From an uncultured Clostridia bacterium (GTDB taxonomy: Bacteria > Bacillota > Clostridia > Christensenellales > Borkfalkiaceae): a stretch of 64,000 nt of DNA. The position numbers and the translations under genes were made by a program. The stretch lies in contig CANQWO010000004.1 in the NCBI GenBank assembly GCA_947627565.1, positions 1 to 64,000 of the forward strand, given 5' to 3'. Below the pieces are notes generated by a model that made no database searches, was not told where the DNA came from, and saw only the letters and a list, made by a program, of their open reading frames with translations. Below, piece after piece: positions 16,913-25,955 of the stretch. Numbering within the stretch: position 1 is the stretch's first letter; each line of letters starts with the position of its first letter.

Positions 16913-16935
16913 AGTAGTATGTCTGGCATAATACT
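16913..16935 (+). repeat. Dispersed 23-bp palindrome, copy 2
   Basis: AGTAGTATGTC-TGG-CATAATACT, in the gap between the regulator gene and potA. See the finding on the seven-copy motif. Confidence 0.75.
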
Positions 16936-16996
16936 TTGCATATCCCAGTAATTATCCCTTTCGAAAAGCAAAATAAGTGATATACAGGAGATTTCA

Positions 16997-18502
16997 ATGG
17001 CGGAACACATCATCGAGTTACAGAATGTCACCAAGTACTACGACGACAATCTTGTCATCGACGACGTAAGTTTCTACGTCAATAAGGGAGAGTTTATTAC
17101 CTTTCTCGGCCCCTCCGGTTGCGGGAAGACGACGACGCTGCGCATGATCGCGGGCTTCGATCTGCCCACAAGCGGCAAGATCCTATTGAACGGCAAGGAC
17201 ATCTCCCTTCTCCCGCCCAACAAGCGCCCCGTCAATACCGTTTTTCAGCGCTATGCGCTCTTCCCCCATTTCAACGTGTTTGAGAACATCGCCTACGGCC
17301 TCAAATGCAAGAAAGTCGTAAACACCTATGAGAACGAGCAGGGCGAGCGCTACCAAAAAAAGGAAAAGCTCTCGAAAAAGGAGATCGCCGAAAAAGTCGG
17401 GCGGGCGCTCTCGATCGTCGATCTCGAGGGATTCGAAAAGCGCTCCATCTCCACCTTGTCCGGCGGACAGCAGCAACGCGTCGCCATTGCGCGAGCTATT
17501 GTCAATGAACCGGAGATCTTACTGCTCGACGAGCCGCTCGGCGCGCTCGATCTCAAGATGCGCAAAGAGATGCAGATCGAACTCAAAGAGATGCATCGCC
17601 GCCTCGGGATCACGTTCATCTATGTCACCCATGACCAAGAGGAGGCGCTCACCATGTCCGATACCATCGTCGTGATGGCGGACGGCGTCGTCCAACAGAT
17701 CGGGACTCCCGCCAAGATCTACAACGAGCCGTCCAACACGTTCGTCGCCGACTTTATCGGCGAGAGCAACATCATGAACGGCACGGTCGTCGGAGACAAG
17801 AAGGTAAAATTCTGCGGAAAAACGTTCGATTGTCTCGACGAATTTGGCCTCAACGAGCCCGTCGACGTCGTCGTGCGCCCGGAAGATATTCAAATGTGCG
17901 CGCCGGAGGACGGAAAACTGACCGGCGAAGTCATCTCCGTCGTCTTCAAGGGAATCCACTATGAGATCACGGCGCAAGTCGGGAAATTCGAACTCGTCAT
18001 CAATTCGACGGCAAGCCGCAATGTGGGCGAAAAAATCGGCATGAACATCGCCCCCGACGGCATCCACTTGATGAAGCCCAAATATACGACCAACGTCTTC
18101 GACGGCGTCATTACCAAGCACAACACCGTGCGGTTCGCCGACGGCGAATTTGCATGCGACGTGACCCAACTCTATCCCGGAAGCCACATCGACGACGAAG
18201 AATATCTCATCACGGCGGCCGGCGAAAAGATCGATCTGACCGATACCGAAGTCAAAGTCGAAGTCGGGCTGCACGATATCGAGATCAGTGACGACGCCGA
18301 GGCAGGCGGCACCACGGGGCACATCATTTCCATTATTTATAAGGGCGATCACTACCGCCTTATCGTCCGCACGGACGAAAGCGAAGAGGACTTTGTGTTT
18401 GCCACGGACGATCTCTGGAACGAAAACGATTTCGTATCCGTCATGATCCCCAAGGACAAAATCAAGCTGTCCCTGAAGCACGTGGAGGAGAAAAAAAGAT
18501 GA
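16997..18502 (+). CDS. potA: Spermidine/putrescine ABC transporter ATPase PotA, enlarged
   Basis: The 501-residue ATPase powers polyamine import with PotBC. Walker A GPSGCGKTT, signature LSGGQQQRVAIARA, Walker B LLLDEPLGALD and the H-loop VTHDQEEA are intact. It exceeds the usual length of about 360-380 residues for two reasons. A Lys/Glu-rich insertion (around YENEQGERYQKKEKL) lies before the signature motif. The C-terminus carries two TOBE-like units: GEVISVVFKGIHYEITAQVG and, about 130 residues later, GHIISIIYKGDHYRLIVRTD. The second looks like an internal duplication of the first. ATG 16997 follows CAGGAG. The stop overlaps potB by four bases. Confidence 0.94.
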   Translation: MAEHIIELQNVTKYYDDNLVIDDVSFYVNKGEFITFLGPSGCGKTTTLRMIAGFDLPTSGKILLNGKDISLLPPNKRPVNTVFQRYALFPHFNVFENIAYGLKCKKVVNTYENEQGERYQKKEKLSKKEIAEKVGRALSIVDLEGFEKRSISTLSGGQQQRVAIARAIVNEPEILLLDEPLGALDLKMRKEMQIELKEMHRRLGITFIYVTHDQEEALTMSDTIVVMADGVVQQIGTPAKIYNEPSNTFVADFIGESNIMNGTVVGDKKVKFCGKTFDCLDEFGLNEPVDVVVRPEDIQMCAPEDGKLTGEVISVVFKGIHYEITAQVGKFELVINSTASRNVGEKIGMNIAPDGIHLMKPKYTTNVFDGVITKHNTVRFADGEFACDVTQLYPGSHIDDEEYLITAAGEKIDLTDTEVKVEVGLHDIEISDDAEAGGTTGHIISIIYKGDHYRLIVRTDESEEDFVFATDDLWNENDFVSVMIPKDKIKLSLKHVEEKKR

Positions 18503-19308
18503 AACTCCCCCGCTTTTCCCGCAAGACGCTCTGCATCCCGTATGTTGTCTTCCTGATCTTTTTCGTGATCGTCCCCATGCTCGTCATTCTTTTTTACGCG
18601 TTCACGGACAGCGAGATGCGCATATCGTTCACCAACTTCATCCAATTCTTCTCCGATCCGACCAAGCTCTCGACCATCGTCTACTCCCTCGTCATCGCCC
18701 TTGTCACGACGGTCGTATCGCTCGCGATCGCCTATCCCGTCGCCTACATCCTTGCGCGCAGCACCCTCAAAAAGAAGTATGTCATCCTGATGCTCTTCGT
18801 GCTGCCCATGTGGATCAACTTCGTGCTCCGCGTCAATGCCATCCGGGAGCTCTTCAATCTTCTCTCGACGCTCGGCGGCATGGACTGGCTCGCAAACGCC
18901 AACTATTTCAAGACAGTCTTCGGCATGGTCTACGATTTTCTGCCCTTTATGATCCTGCCGCTCTATACGACGATGCTCAAGATCGACCCGTCGCTGTATG
19001 AAGCGAGCGCCGACCTCGGCGCAAGCGGCTTTGCGACTTTTTGGCGCGTCACCGTTCCGCTCTCCATGCCGGGCGTCATGAGCGGCGTGACGATGGTGTT
19101 CCTCCCCTCGATGACCAATTACGTCGTCTCGGATATGCTCGGGAATGCCAAGGTCACCATCGTCGGGAAATTCATCTACGACTACTTCGGCAATGACTGG
19201 CACATGGGCTCGATGGTCGCGCTCGTGCTTCTCGTTGTCGTCTTCCTGTCCACATGGCTGACGGGCGGCTTTCAGGCCGAAGAAACTGCAAGGGGGGCCA
19301 ATCTATGA
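18499..19308 (+). CDS. potB: Spermidine/putrescine ABC transporter permease PotB
   Basis: This 269-residue inner-membrane permease has six predicted membrane segments and the EAA-type cytoplasmic loop YEASADLGASGFATFWRVTVPLSMPG that couples to PotA. The start (MKLPRFSRKTLCIPYVVFLIFFVIVP) is typical of PotB. ATGA overlaps link it to potA upstream and potC downstream, so all are one translational unit. Confidence 0.94.
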   Translation: MKLPRFSRKTLCIPYVVFLIFFVIVPMLVILFYAFTDSEMRISFTNFIQFFSDPTKLSTIVYSLVIALVTTVVSLAIAYPVAYILARSTLKKKYVILMLFVLPMWINFVLRVNAIRELFNLLSTLGGMDWLANANYFKTVFGMVYDFLPFMILPLYTTMLKIDPSLYEASADLGASGFATFWRVTVPLSMPGVMSGVTMVFLPSMTNYVVSDMLGNAKVTIVGKFIYDYFGNDWHMGSMVALVLLVVVFLSTWLTGGFQAEETARGANL

Positions 19309-20120
19309 ACAAGAAACGCATTCTCTCGGCCTGTCTCAAGGCGCTGTTTGTCGGGATCGTCCTGTTCTTCCTCTATTTGCCCATTCTGCTCCTTGCCGTT
19401 TACAGCTTCGATAAGACCAACATGATCGGGCGCTTCGAGGGATTTTCCCTGACGCACTATGCGCAACTGTTTGCCGATCCCAAAGTGCTCAACATGATCG
19501 GAAATACGTTCCTGTTGGCCTTCCTTGCGGCGCTCCTCTCCACGGTACTCGGAACGCTGGGCGCGCTCGGCATGTTCTACTGCAAAAAACGGCTTCGGAC
19601 CGCCATCAACGGCGTCTCCCAGATCCCCGTCATCAACGCCGAGATCGTGACGGCGCTGGCATTGGCCGTCACGTTTGTCGCCGTGGGGATCGGGAAGTCC
19701 TATTTTACGCTCCTCATCGGACACATGGTCATCTGCACGCCGTTCGTCGTGCTGTCCGTCATTCCCAAGCTCAAGCAGATGGACAACTCCCTCTATGAGG
19801 CCGCGCTCGATTTGGGTGCCTCCCCCGCGAAAGCGCTCTTTACGGTGGTGCTTCCGCAGATCATCCCGGGCGTTCTCTCCGGCTTCATGCTCGCCGTTAC
19901 GCTCTCGCTCGACGATTACATTGTCACCATGTACACCCGCCCCACCGGGTTCGAGACCATTTCCACCTATGTCTACAACGCGACGACCAAGGGAAATGCG
20001 CACACAGCCGTGACGCTCTCCTCTTTCTGGGCGCTTACCACCATCCTCTTTATGGTCATCCTGCTCTTCGTGCTCGTCTCCAACCTCACCGGATTCAAAA
20101 AGAAGGAGGCGCGCAAATGA
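19305..20120 (+). CDS. potC: Spermidine/putrescine ABC transporter permease PotC
   Basis: The 271-residue second permease subunit starts at ATG 19305 (MNKKRILSACLKALF), overlapping the potB stop by ATGA; a longer frame from 19254 would overlap potB needlessly. It has six hydrophobic helices and the EAA loop YEAALDLGASPAKALFTVVLPQIIPG. SLDDYIVTMYTRP near the end is characteristic of PotC. It forms the membrane channel with PotB. Confidence 0.94.
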   Translation: MNKKRILSACLKALFVGIVLFFLYLPILLLAVYSFDKTNMIGRFEGFSLTHYAQLFADPKVLNMIGNTFLLAFLAALLSTVLGTLGALGMFYCKKRLRTAINGVSQIPVINAEIVTALALAVTFVAVGIGKSYFTLLIGHMVICTPFVVLSVIPKLKQMDNSLYEAALDLGASPAKALFTVVLPQIIPGVLSGFMLAVTLSLDDYIVTMYTRPTGFETISTYVYNATTKGNAHTAVTLSSFWALTTILFMVILLFVLVSNLTGFKKKEARK

Positions 20121-21742
20121 AAGCAAAAAAGGCGGTAAGTCTCGCCCTTGCGGCATTCCTCACGCTCCCGACGCTCTCCGTGCTCGGCGGATGCGGAAAC
20201 GGCGGCACCACCGTGCTCCGCGTCTACAACTGGGAGGAGTATATCGACGAGGGCGGAAGCGGGACGTTTCTCTGTGATGAGCTCGAGGAGTTCGATACCG
20301 ACGGCTCGTATCGCGCTTGGTATGAGGAGACGATGGGTACGCCCCTCTCCGAGGAAGGAAGCGCGATCTTAGACGACTTCTGCAGATGGTATGAAAACAA
20401 ATACGGCCAGAAGATCCGCGTGGAATATTCCACGTTCGGCACCAACGAAGATATGTACAATGAGATCGTGCTCGGCAATGAATACGACCTCCTGTGCCCC
20501 TCGGACTACATGATCATGAAGCTGGCCGCAGAAGACCGGTTGGAAAAGTACGACGAAAGTTTCTTCGACAAAGCCGATCCGGAAAATTACTATGTCCGCA
20601 ACGTATCCCCCTTCATCCGGGATAAATTTGCGACCAACTCGGGCCTCGAACTTCGCAACGACGACGCGGGCAAACCCATTCTTTGGCGCGACTATGCGGC
20701 CGGTTACATGTGGGGTACCACGGGCTTCGTATACAACCCAGAGGCCATGGACGGAACCATCGGGGAACTGCTGGAAGAGCGCGACTGGGGAATCTTCACA
20801 AGTCCCGAGGTATCCGGGAAGATCACCGCCAAGGATAATGTGCGTGACACATATTTTGCCGCGCTCGGCGTAGCTTATCAAAACGACCTTCTTTCGCTCG
20901 ACAGAGGTGCGGAAGACTACGTCGAACGGCTCACCGCCGTCTTCAATGCTACCGATGACAAGACCATTTCCGAAGTCGAACCCGTCCTCATGGATATCAA
21001 AAAGAATATCTACAGCTTTGAGACGGATACGGGAAAATCAGACATGGTGAACGGGACGATTTGGCTCAACTACGCGTGGAGCGGCGACGCGGTCTACGCG
21101 CTCGACCTCGCCGAAAGCGGCGAAACGGAGGACGGAGACAGCGAAACTGCGATGTCGCTCAATTACTACGTCCCCAAGGCAGGCACCAATCTTTGGTTCG
21201 ACGGCTGGGTCATGCCCAAAGGCGCCAACAAAAAGGCCGCCCAAGCCTTCGTCAATTTCCTCTCCATGCCCCAAAACGCCATGCGCAACAGCTATTACAT
21301 CGGCTATACTTCCGTCATTTCGGGAGAAAACATGGAAATGCTCGACTATGCCGATTACCTCTACGGAGAAGAGGAGGGCGCGGAGGATACCGTGGAATAC
21401 GATCTTTCGTACTTCTTCGGCGAGAAGACCTCCATTTGGGCCGATCGGGAACAGGCCACGAGCCGACAACTCTATGCGCAATTCCCGCCCGAAGAGGTGA
21501 TCTCGCGCTGTGCGGTCATGGATTATTACGACAAGGAAGCCAGCAAGCGCATCAACGAACTTTGGTCCCGCGTGCGCGCCGAGACGCTTGACGCCTGGGC
21601 CATCATCGTCATCGTAGTCACCGTCCTCGCGATCGCGGCGTTCGTGGTTGTTTTCAAGTTCGGCGGACGGATCGACTTCTTCCGAAGAAAACCCAAGGCG
21701 GGTTATCGGCTTATCCGGCAGGAAGATCCGAACAGGCTATAA
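20117..21742 (+). CDS. potD: Polyamine-binding lipoprotein PotD with C-terminal membrane anchor
   Basis: This 541-residue extracellular binding protein has a signal peptide with lipobox VLGGC (Cys26). The PotD-type N-terminus TVLRVYNWEEYIDEG is followed by an inserted segment of about 50 residues before the regular fold resumes at RVEYSTFGTNEDMYNEI. Later parts are normal (GTTGFVYNPEAM; NYYVPKAGTNLWFDGWVMPKGA). After the binding domain a second membrane helix occurs at about 493-514 (WAIIVIVVTVLAIAAFVVVF), followed by a basic cytoplasmic tail. Usual PotD is about 350 residues without such a helix. A lipid anchor at one end and a helix at the other would hold the binder at the membrane twice. 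A terminator follows. Confidence 0.9.
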   Translation: MKAKKAVSLALAAFLTLPTLSVLGGCGNGGTTVLRVYNWEEYIDEGGSGTFLCDELEEFDTDGSYRAWYEETMGTPLSEEGSAILDDFCRWYENKYGQKIRVEYSTFGTNEDMYNEIVLGNEYDLLCPSDYMIMKLAAEDRLEKYDESFFDKADPENYYVRNVSPFIRDKFATNSGLELRNDDAGKPILWRDYAAGYMWGTTGFVYNPEAMDGTIGELLEERDWGIFTSPEVSGKITAKDNVRDTYFAALGVAYQNDLLSLDRGAEDYVERLTAVFNATDDKTISEVEPVLMDIKKNIYSFETDTGKSDMVNGTIWLNYAWSGDAVYALDLAESGETEDGDSETAMSLNYYVPKAGTNLWFDGWVMPKGANKKAAQAFVNFLSMPQNAMRNSYYIGYTSVISGENMEMLDYADYLYGEEEGAEDTVEYDLSYFFGEKTSIWADREQATSRQLYAQFPPEEVISRCAVMDYYDKEASKRINELWSRVRAETLDAWAIIVIVVTVLAIAAFVVVFKFGGRIDFFRRKPKAGYRLIRQEDPNRL

Positions 21743-21788
21743 TGGGCCGGAAATCATCGTTAAATTGGTTTTCAGGCGAAAATATCAA

Positions 21789-21812
21789 GCGGGCGGCATC
21801 ATTGCCGCCCGC
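21789..21812. terminator. Bidirectional terminator between potD and the flavodoxin-fold gene
   Basis: GCGGGCGGC (21789-21797), loop ATCATT, GCCGCCCGC (21804-21812): a perfect 9-bp GC stem between convergent genes. T-rich sequence is modest on both sides. Confidence 0.75.
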
Positions 21813-21831
21813 TTCCTTACTGCCGGGAACA

Positions 21832-22455
21832 TTATCGGATAAAATTGGTGTAAACTGTTTTTTCCGTCCGGGGCGTTCCGATCCCCTCGCGTCTGCCCGC
21901 TTCGATGCATTTCAAGAGCCAAGCCATGTTTCTCCCGATATTGCGCATCGTCTGCATCCCCTCGAGATCCTTTCTGACCTCTTCGGGGGAATTTCCGTGG
22001 ACCATGTTCCAATACGTGGACGACGCCACCGGCATCTGTGAGATCCCGAGATGTTTCGCCATTGCGTCGAGAGTTGCGGTCGTTCCCGCCCTCCGCGCGG
22101 AGGCGATGACTGCGGCGGGCTTATGGGCAAAATTTTCCCCGCCCGCATAGAACATCCTGTCCATCGCGGACAACATTCTCCCCGACGGATGTGCATAATA
22201 GACGGGCGTCCCGAACAGGAAACCGTCCGACGAAGCGGCCTTTTCGATCCATTCGTTGACGCAGTCACCCGAAAAGACGCACTTCCCCGTCTCTTCGCAT
22301 CCGCCGCAGGCGATGCAGTCCTGCACCGGTCTGTTCCCGATTTGCAGGATCTCCGTCTCGATCCCCTCCTCATGCAACACGCTTGCGACCTCGGACAGGG
22401 CCGTAAACGTACAGCCGTCAGCTCTCGGGCTGCCGTTGAACAATAAAACTTTCAT
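21832..22455 (-). CDS. Flavodoxin-fold FMN protein with Cys cluster (NADPH-dependent FMN reductase/Isf-like)
   Basis: The 207-residue protein begins KVLLFNGSPRADGCT, the FMN phosphate-binding loop of the flavodoxin_2/FMN reductase family. DCIACGGCEETGKC at about 49-62 gives cysteines spaced C-X2-C-X2-C-X5-C, the compact motif known from iron-sulfur flavoproteins, although many relatives with this spacing are not proven to bind a cluster. FGTPVYYAHPSGRM is another family motif. It likely passes electrons to an unknown acceptor. It follows the eight-gene minus-strand run starting with the SPFH gene, with a 41-bp gap and its own AAAGAGG ribosome site, so it may be the last gene of that operon. 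Confidence 0.85.
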   Translation of the reverse strand: MKVLLFNGSPRADGCTFTALSEVASVLHEEGIETEILQIGNRPVQDCIACGGCEETGKCVFSGDCVNEWIEKAASSDGFLFGTPVYYAHPSGRMLSAMDRMFYAGGENFAHKPAAVIASARRAGTTATLDAMAKHLGISQMPVASSTYWNMVHGNSPEEVRKDLEGMQTMRNIGRNMAWLLKCIEAGRREGIGTPRTEKTVYTNFIR

Positions 22456-22496
22456 ATTTTACCTCTTTTTCATGGAAATGTTGTTATAATGCGCCG

Positions 22497-23357
22497 TCAC
22501 TTCTTCACCGTCACATAGGCCTCGCCGCTGCTCCCGAGGAGCGGAACGAGCTTATCGTAATCGTAAGAAGGGATCAGAAGCTCCCACGTCTCGCCGCCGC
22601 GGATGACAATGCGGTAATAAGGTTTCACATAATACTGCCCGTTTTGATTCTCGCGGACCTTATATACCTTGTAATAGACGAAAGATTTAGCGGGCTCCGG
22701 CTTGTTCCAATTCACAAATGCGATTTTTCGTTCGACGCGTTCGACGCGCTCGATCTTCTCCCATGGGATGCGGACAACATATTCGGCGCCGGCAAGGCAG
22801 AGGGCCGTCCCGTCACGGTACACATAATTTTCCTGACAGACATTCATTTTCATGCGGTGCTTGAACAAAAAGGTGTAGCGCTCGCAAAACACGTCGATGG
22901 GAAACGCCTCCGCGGGAACGAGCAAATTCTCCCTTGCGGCCACCATGTGCCGCGCGTTTCGTTCATCGAAATCCCGGTATGCCGAGTCCGACATCACGCT
23001 TTTCCGCCGGATCACGGAGAAAACCATCAAGGCGCCCCCGACGGCGAGCAGTGCGGCGCCCGCCCCGAAAAACCACCAAACGCCGTTTTTCACCATGACT
23101 TCGTATTCCACGTCACTGTCCGTGAGCGCCTCGAGCGCGCCCAAAAACAGGGCCATTCCGACGAGCAAAAATCCCAAAGTGACATATTGGAGCCATTTCG
23201 GAAGCGTGGCGTTCTCCGCAAGCCTCTCGGCTTCTTTACGGAGCGCTTCATGTTTCGCCGCAAGTTCCGGATCCAGTCGCTTGACGATAAATTCCTCGCC
23301 CTCAGGCTTCTCCGGATCTCCCGTCTTCGATTCACAAAATGTATAGATATTCTTCAT
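22497..23357 (-). CDS. Hypothetical two-helix membrane protein with PH-like C-terminal domain
   Basis: The family is not recognised. The 286-residue product has a charged N-terminal region with a short helix (PELAAKHEALRKEAERLAENATLP), two membrane helices at about 60-80 and 96-120, and a soluble C-terminal half of beta-strand character (YTFLFKHRMKMNV; EYVVRIPWEKIERVER; YRIVIRGGETWELLIPSYDYDKLVPLL) that resembles bacterial PH-like domains. It is the seventh gene of the SPFH-ABC operon. ATG 23357 follows GAGGAAT. A copy of the 23-bp palindrome lies just upstream. The role is unknown; a membrane-stress or transport accessory is suggested only by context. Confidence 0.7.
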   Translation of the reverse strand: MKNIYTFCESKTGDPEKPEGEEFIVKRLDPELAAKHEALRKEAERLAENATLPKWLQYVTLGFLLVGMALFLGALEALTDSDVEYEVMVKNGVWWFFGAGAALLAVGGALMVFSVIRRKSVMSDSAYRDFDERNARHMVAARENLLVPAEAFPIDVFCERYTFLFKHRMKMNVCQENYVYRDGTALCLAGAEYVVRIPWEKIERVERVERKIAFVNWNKPEPAKSFVYYKVYKVRENQNGQYYVKPYYRIVIRGGETWELLIPSYDYDKLVPLLGSSGEAYVTVKK

Positions 23358-23372
23358 ATTCCTCAGATTTCC

Positions 23373-23395
23373 GATATTATGTCAAACATAATACT
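23373..23395 (+). repeat. Dispersed 23-bp palindrome, copy 3
   Basis: GATATTATGTC-AAA-CATAATACT, in the 52-bp gap between two operon genes. This copy is nearly perfectly palindromic over its inner 20 bases. Confidence 0.75.
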
Positions 23396-23409
23396 TCGCA
23401 AAATGTGTT

Positions 23410-23598
23410 TTAATTGGGCATATCGTCACGCTTTTCGCCCTTCTTGCCATTTCGCTTGCGGACGGCCTCCGTGAGAAGGTACTCGATCTGTCCGTTGAGC
23501 GAGCGAAAATCATCCTCCGCCCAGCGCATGAGATCGGCATAGAGCGAGGACGAAAGCCGAAGCGGTATTTGCTTTTTGTTTTTCTCCGGCTCCTTCAT
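23410..23598 (-). CDS. Ribbon-helix-helix (Arc/MetJ-type) DNA-binding protein
   Basis: This 62-residue protein has the RHH pattern: a basic strand KKQIPLRLS (about 8-16), helix [13 protein letters not shown] (19-31) and helix [17 protein letters not shown] (33-49), with a charged tail. Such proteins dimerise and insert the strand pair into the DNA major groove, often at tandem short palindromes. Its start overlaps the upstream membrane-protein stop by ATGA. The operon promoter carries three TGATATCA-like 8-bp boxes at 11-bp period, a plausible target, so it may be the operon's own repressor. Small RHH genes of this sequence type are, to my knowledge, common near SPFH genes in Bacillota. Confidence 0.8.
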   Translation of the reverse strand: MKEPEKNKKQIPLRLSSSLYADLMRWAEDDFRSLNGQIEYLLTEAVRKRNGKKGEKRDDMPN

Positions 23599-24830
23599 TT
23601 CCCCTCCTCATAGAGTATCTCTTTCAGTTGCGCCTCGATGGGACGCACTTTTCTCCGATAGCAGGCAAACATGATGATCCAGATGACGATCGAAATGATC
23701 GCGGCGGGGACGAGAAATGCCATGATGCAGCTCCCAATGCTCTCCGCAAGAAGGGCCTCCGCCGTCTTGAAATATCCGATGAGCCCGAGGATGACGCCGA
23801 GCGTCACGGGAGCCGCTAAGGCTATAAAGAACATGAGGTTCCCCGCTTTCTGCGAGCGGATCCACGCCGCTTGCAGTTGCTTGCGGAGCCCGTCCGCCTC
23901 CCCTTCCCCGAGTTTCTCATAATTTCGTTTGTAGATCTCCCGCTTCTTGGTCTCGAGCGGAAAGACGATGGCAAACAATACGCCGACCGCGACGGCGAGG
24001 ACGCTTCCCGCGAGCAGCCAAACGGCGGTCGAGCCGAGCTTTTCCCATACGCCCGCCAACAGGACCGGAAGGAGAAGGGAGACGCCCAACGCGAGACCGA
24101 CCGCAAAGGCGGCAATATCGCTCTTCTTCGATACGGCGCAAAAGTCCTCTTTCTCGACGTCTTCCTTCAAAAACATGGCAACGGAGAACGGAAGACAGGA
24201 AAATCCGCGCGCGTTTTCCGCTTCGGCGAAAATTTTCTTTTCGGAAAGTCCGAATTTTTCGCGCTTGATCTCGCCGATCTCCCGTTCTGCGCGCTCATAG
24301 AGGGCCGATCTGGCGCGCCCTTCGGCGATCGCCGACATCCCGGAGGCGACGCCGACGAGAATGCCGAACACGAGGCAGGTCACGAATAGGACGACTGAAG
24401 GAAGCGAATATACCGCGCAGACGATGGCGGAAACGGCGAGCAGCAAATAGGAGAACCCCGTCAGTGCGGCGGAAAGCGGCCGAAAAACGCTCCGTTTCCC
24501 GAGCGTCTCCGTCCAGGCGGCATAGAGCCTTTCATTGCGCGTCCGCTCCTCCCCGCGCATTTCGTAGGTATTCGCCTCGTTTTGAAGTCCGACGAGGATT
24601 TGCGCATACGCCGCTTCGTAATATTTCAAAAATGCGGTTGCCGCGCCGAACAAGACGCCGAGTACGGAGAAAACGACCGTGAGCGGCACATTCTCCACGA
24701 CAATGGTAAAAAAGACGGGTACCAACGTCAAAATTGCGCCGATCAAACCAAAAATGGCGGCTACACGGCGAAATTTCTCCATATTTTCGGCGCGTTTGCC
24801 GGTAAGAAACAATCTGAGAAACTCATCCAT
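23595..24830 (-). CDS. Hypothetical polytopic membrane protein
   Basis: The family is not recognised. This 411-residue protein has about eight hydrophobic segments in four pairs: two near residues 25-70, two at about 120-165, two at about 250-300 and two at about 345-400. Between them are charged cytoplasmic-type stretches, e.g. [18 protein letters not shown] and [21 protein letters not shown]. No catalytic or transport motif is visible. The paired pattern suggests internal repetition. It follows the ABC permease by six bases and overlaps the RHH gene, so it belongs to the operon. Possible roles (accessory membrane subunit, stress protein) are guesses. Confidence 0.65.
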   Translation of the reverse strand: MDEFLRLFLTGKRAENMEKFRRVAAIFGLIGAILTLVPVFFTIVVENVPLTVVFSVLGVLFGAATAFLKYYEAAYAQILVGLQNEANTYEMRGEERTRNERLYAAWTETLGKRSVFRPLSAALTGFSYLLLAVSAIVCAVYSLPSVVLFVTCLVFGILVGVASGMSAIAEGRARSALYERAEREIGEIKREKFGLSEKKIFAEAENARGFSCLPFSVAMFLKEDVEKEDFCAVSKKSDIAAFAVGLALGVSLLLPVLLAGVWEKLGSTAVWLLAGSVLAVAVGVLFAIVFPLETKKREIYKRNYEKLGEGEADGLRKQLQAAWIRSQKAGNLMFFIALAAPVTLGVILGLIGYFKTAEALLAESIGSCIMAFLVPAAIISIVIWIIMFACYRRKVRPIEAQLKEILYEEGK

Positions 24831-24836
24831 TTCCGT

Positions 24837-25955
24837 TTACTTCCCAAATATAATTTTTTCGCTCGAGAGCATCTTCGTCATCGCAAATACGAGGAGCGCG
24901 GTATAGGCGAGATTGAGCCCCACGCCGACCAACGACTGCCAGACGGGCAGTCCGCCCGCAAGAACTCCCTGCATCACGACCACGGCGTTGAGCACGGGTA
25001 TGAAGACGACCCAGTCCCCGATCGCGGGTATGAAGGCCGCAACGAGCGAGATGACCATCGTAAAGATCATGAGGACGCTCGTATAGGCCGTGGCCTCCTT
25101 TACGGAACGGGAGAGCGCCGAAACGGACGCGATCGCACCGACAACGAGCGGAACCGTGCTCAGAATGAGGACGAGCAGCAAAATATAGCTCCAGACGCTG
25201 TAGCCGCCCAAAAAGCCGAGGGAGACGCCCATGAGCTTGGGCATGGAGAGCGCCACGCCCAAAAAGCTCGAGAGTGCGCCGAGCATGGAGATGCAGGAGA
25301 GCGGGACGAGCTTCCCGAGAGCGATGTGCGACCGCTTTGCCGACGTGACGAGAATGGTCGCGAGCGTTCCCCGCTCCTTCTCCCCCGCCACCGATTCGAG
25401 GGTGACGGACATGCACGCCGAAAAGATAAAACAGACGAGGAGAAACGGCAAGATCTGCGTCATGACCTCCACGCCGATCGCATCATCCGTCGAGAGACTC
25501 TCGGAGACGATGGCGAAGCGCATGCCGTATTGCTCCAGAATCGACGCGGAGAGTGCGTAAAAGAAACTGCTCGCTTGCTCCATGGCGTCGTAGATGAGTT
25601 TGACTTCGCCGCGTTCCGCCCCGTCAAAGCCGTCGAAATTCTCCGAGAAAGCCAAGATCGCGGTCGCCTCGCCCGATTTTACGGCCGCGCGCGCCTCCTC
25701 TTCGTCTTCGAGCGGAAGCCATTCGAGAGTGTGGCCGGCCGACTCCGCCGCGGTCTCGATGACCTGTGTCACGGCAGATTGGCCGGAAAGATAGACCTTG
25801 AATGTGTATGTTTCAACCTCGCTCCCTCCGATCACGTTGCCCATGACGGTATAGATCAAAAAGATGATGATGCCGGGAAGCAACATGGTGACGATGAGCC
25901 GGGGATCGTGGAAAAAGCGATGAAATTCTTTCTTGATGAGCGCCATGAACTTCAT
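24837..25955 (-). CDS. ABC-2 type transporter permease (NatB-like)
   Basis: The 372-residue permease starts at ATG 25955 (MKFMALIKKEFHRFFHDPRLIVTMLLPGIIIFLIYT); the longer frame would overlap the ATPase gene. Architecture is that of NatB/ABC2_membrane_3: one N-terminal helix, a large extracytoplasmic domain (about 45-170), then five helices with the motif VAGEKERGTLATILVTSAKRSHIALGKL (split in two in the chain), the usual coupling loop. The start overlaps the ATPase stop by ATGA. The pair is an exporter-type system; NatAB exports Na+ in B. subtilis, but many relatives export peptides or antibiotics, so the substrate is unknown. Confidence 0.9.
   Translation of the reverse strand: MKFMALIKKEFHRFFHDPRLIVTMLLPGIIIFLIYTVMGNVIGGSEVETYTFKVYLSGQSAVTQVIETAAESAGHTLEWLPLEDEEEARAAVKSGEATAILAFSENFDGFDGAERGEVKLIYDAMEQASSFFYALSASILEQYGMRFAIVSESLSTDDAIGVEVMTQILPFLLVCFIFSACMSVTLESVAGEKERGTLATILVTSAKRSHIALGKLVPLSCISMLGALSSFLGVALSMPKLMGVSLGFLGGYSVWSYILLLVLILSTVPLVVGAIASVSALSRSVKEATAYTSVLMIFTMVISLVAAFIPAIGDWVVFIPVLNAVVVMQGVLAGGLPVWQSLVGVGLNLAYTALLVFAMTKMLSSEKIIFGK

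Noticed and set aside
22626..22636. CACATAATACT, a possible eighth copy of the dispersed palindrome
   Set aside because: Only the right arm matches; the left arm is unrelated. It is best treated as a chance half-site in coding sequence.
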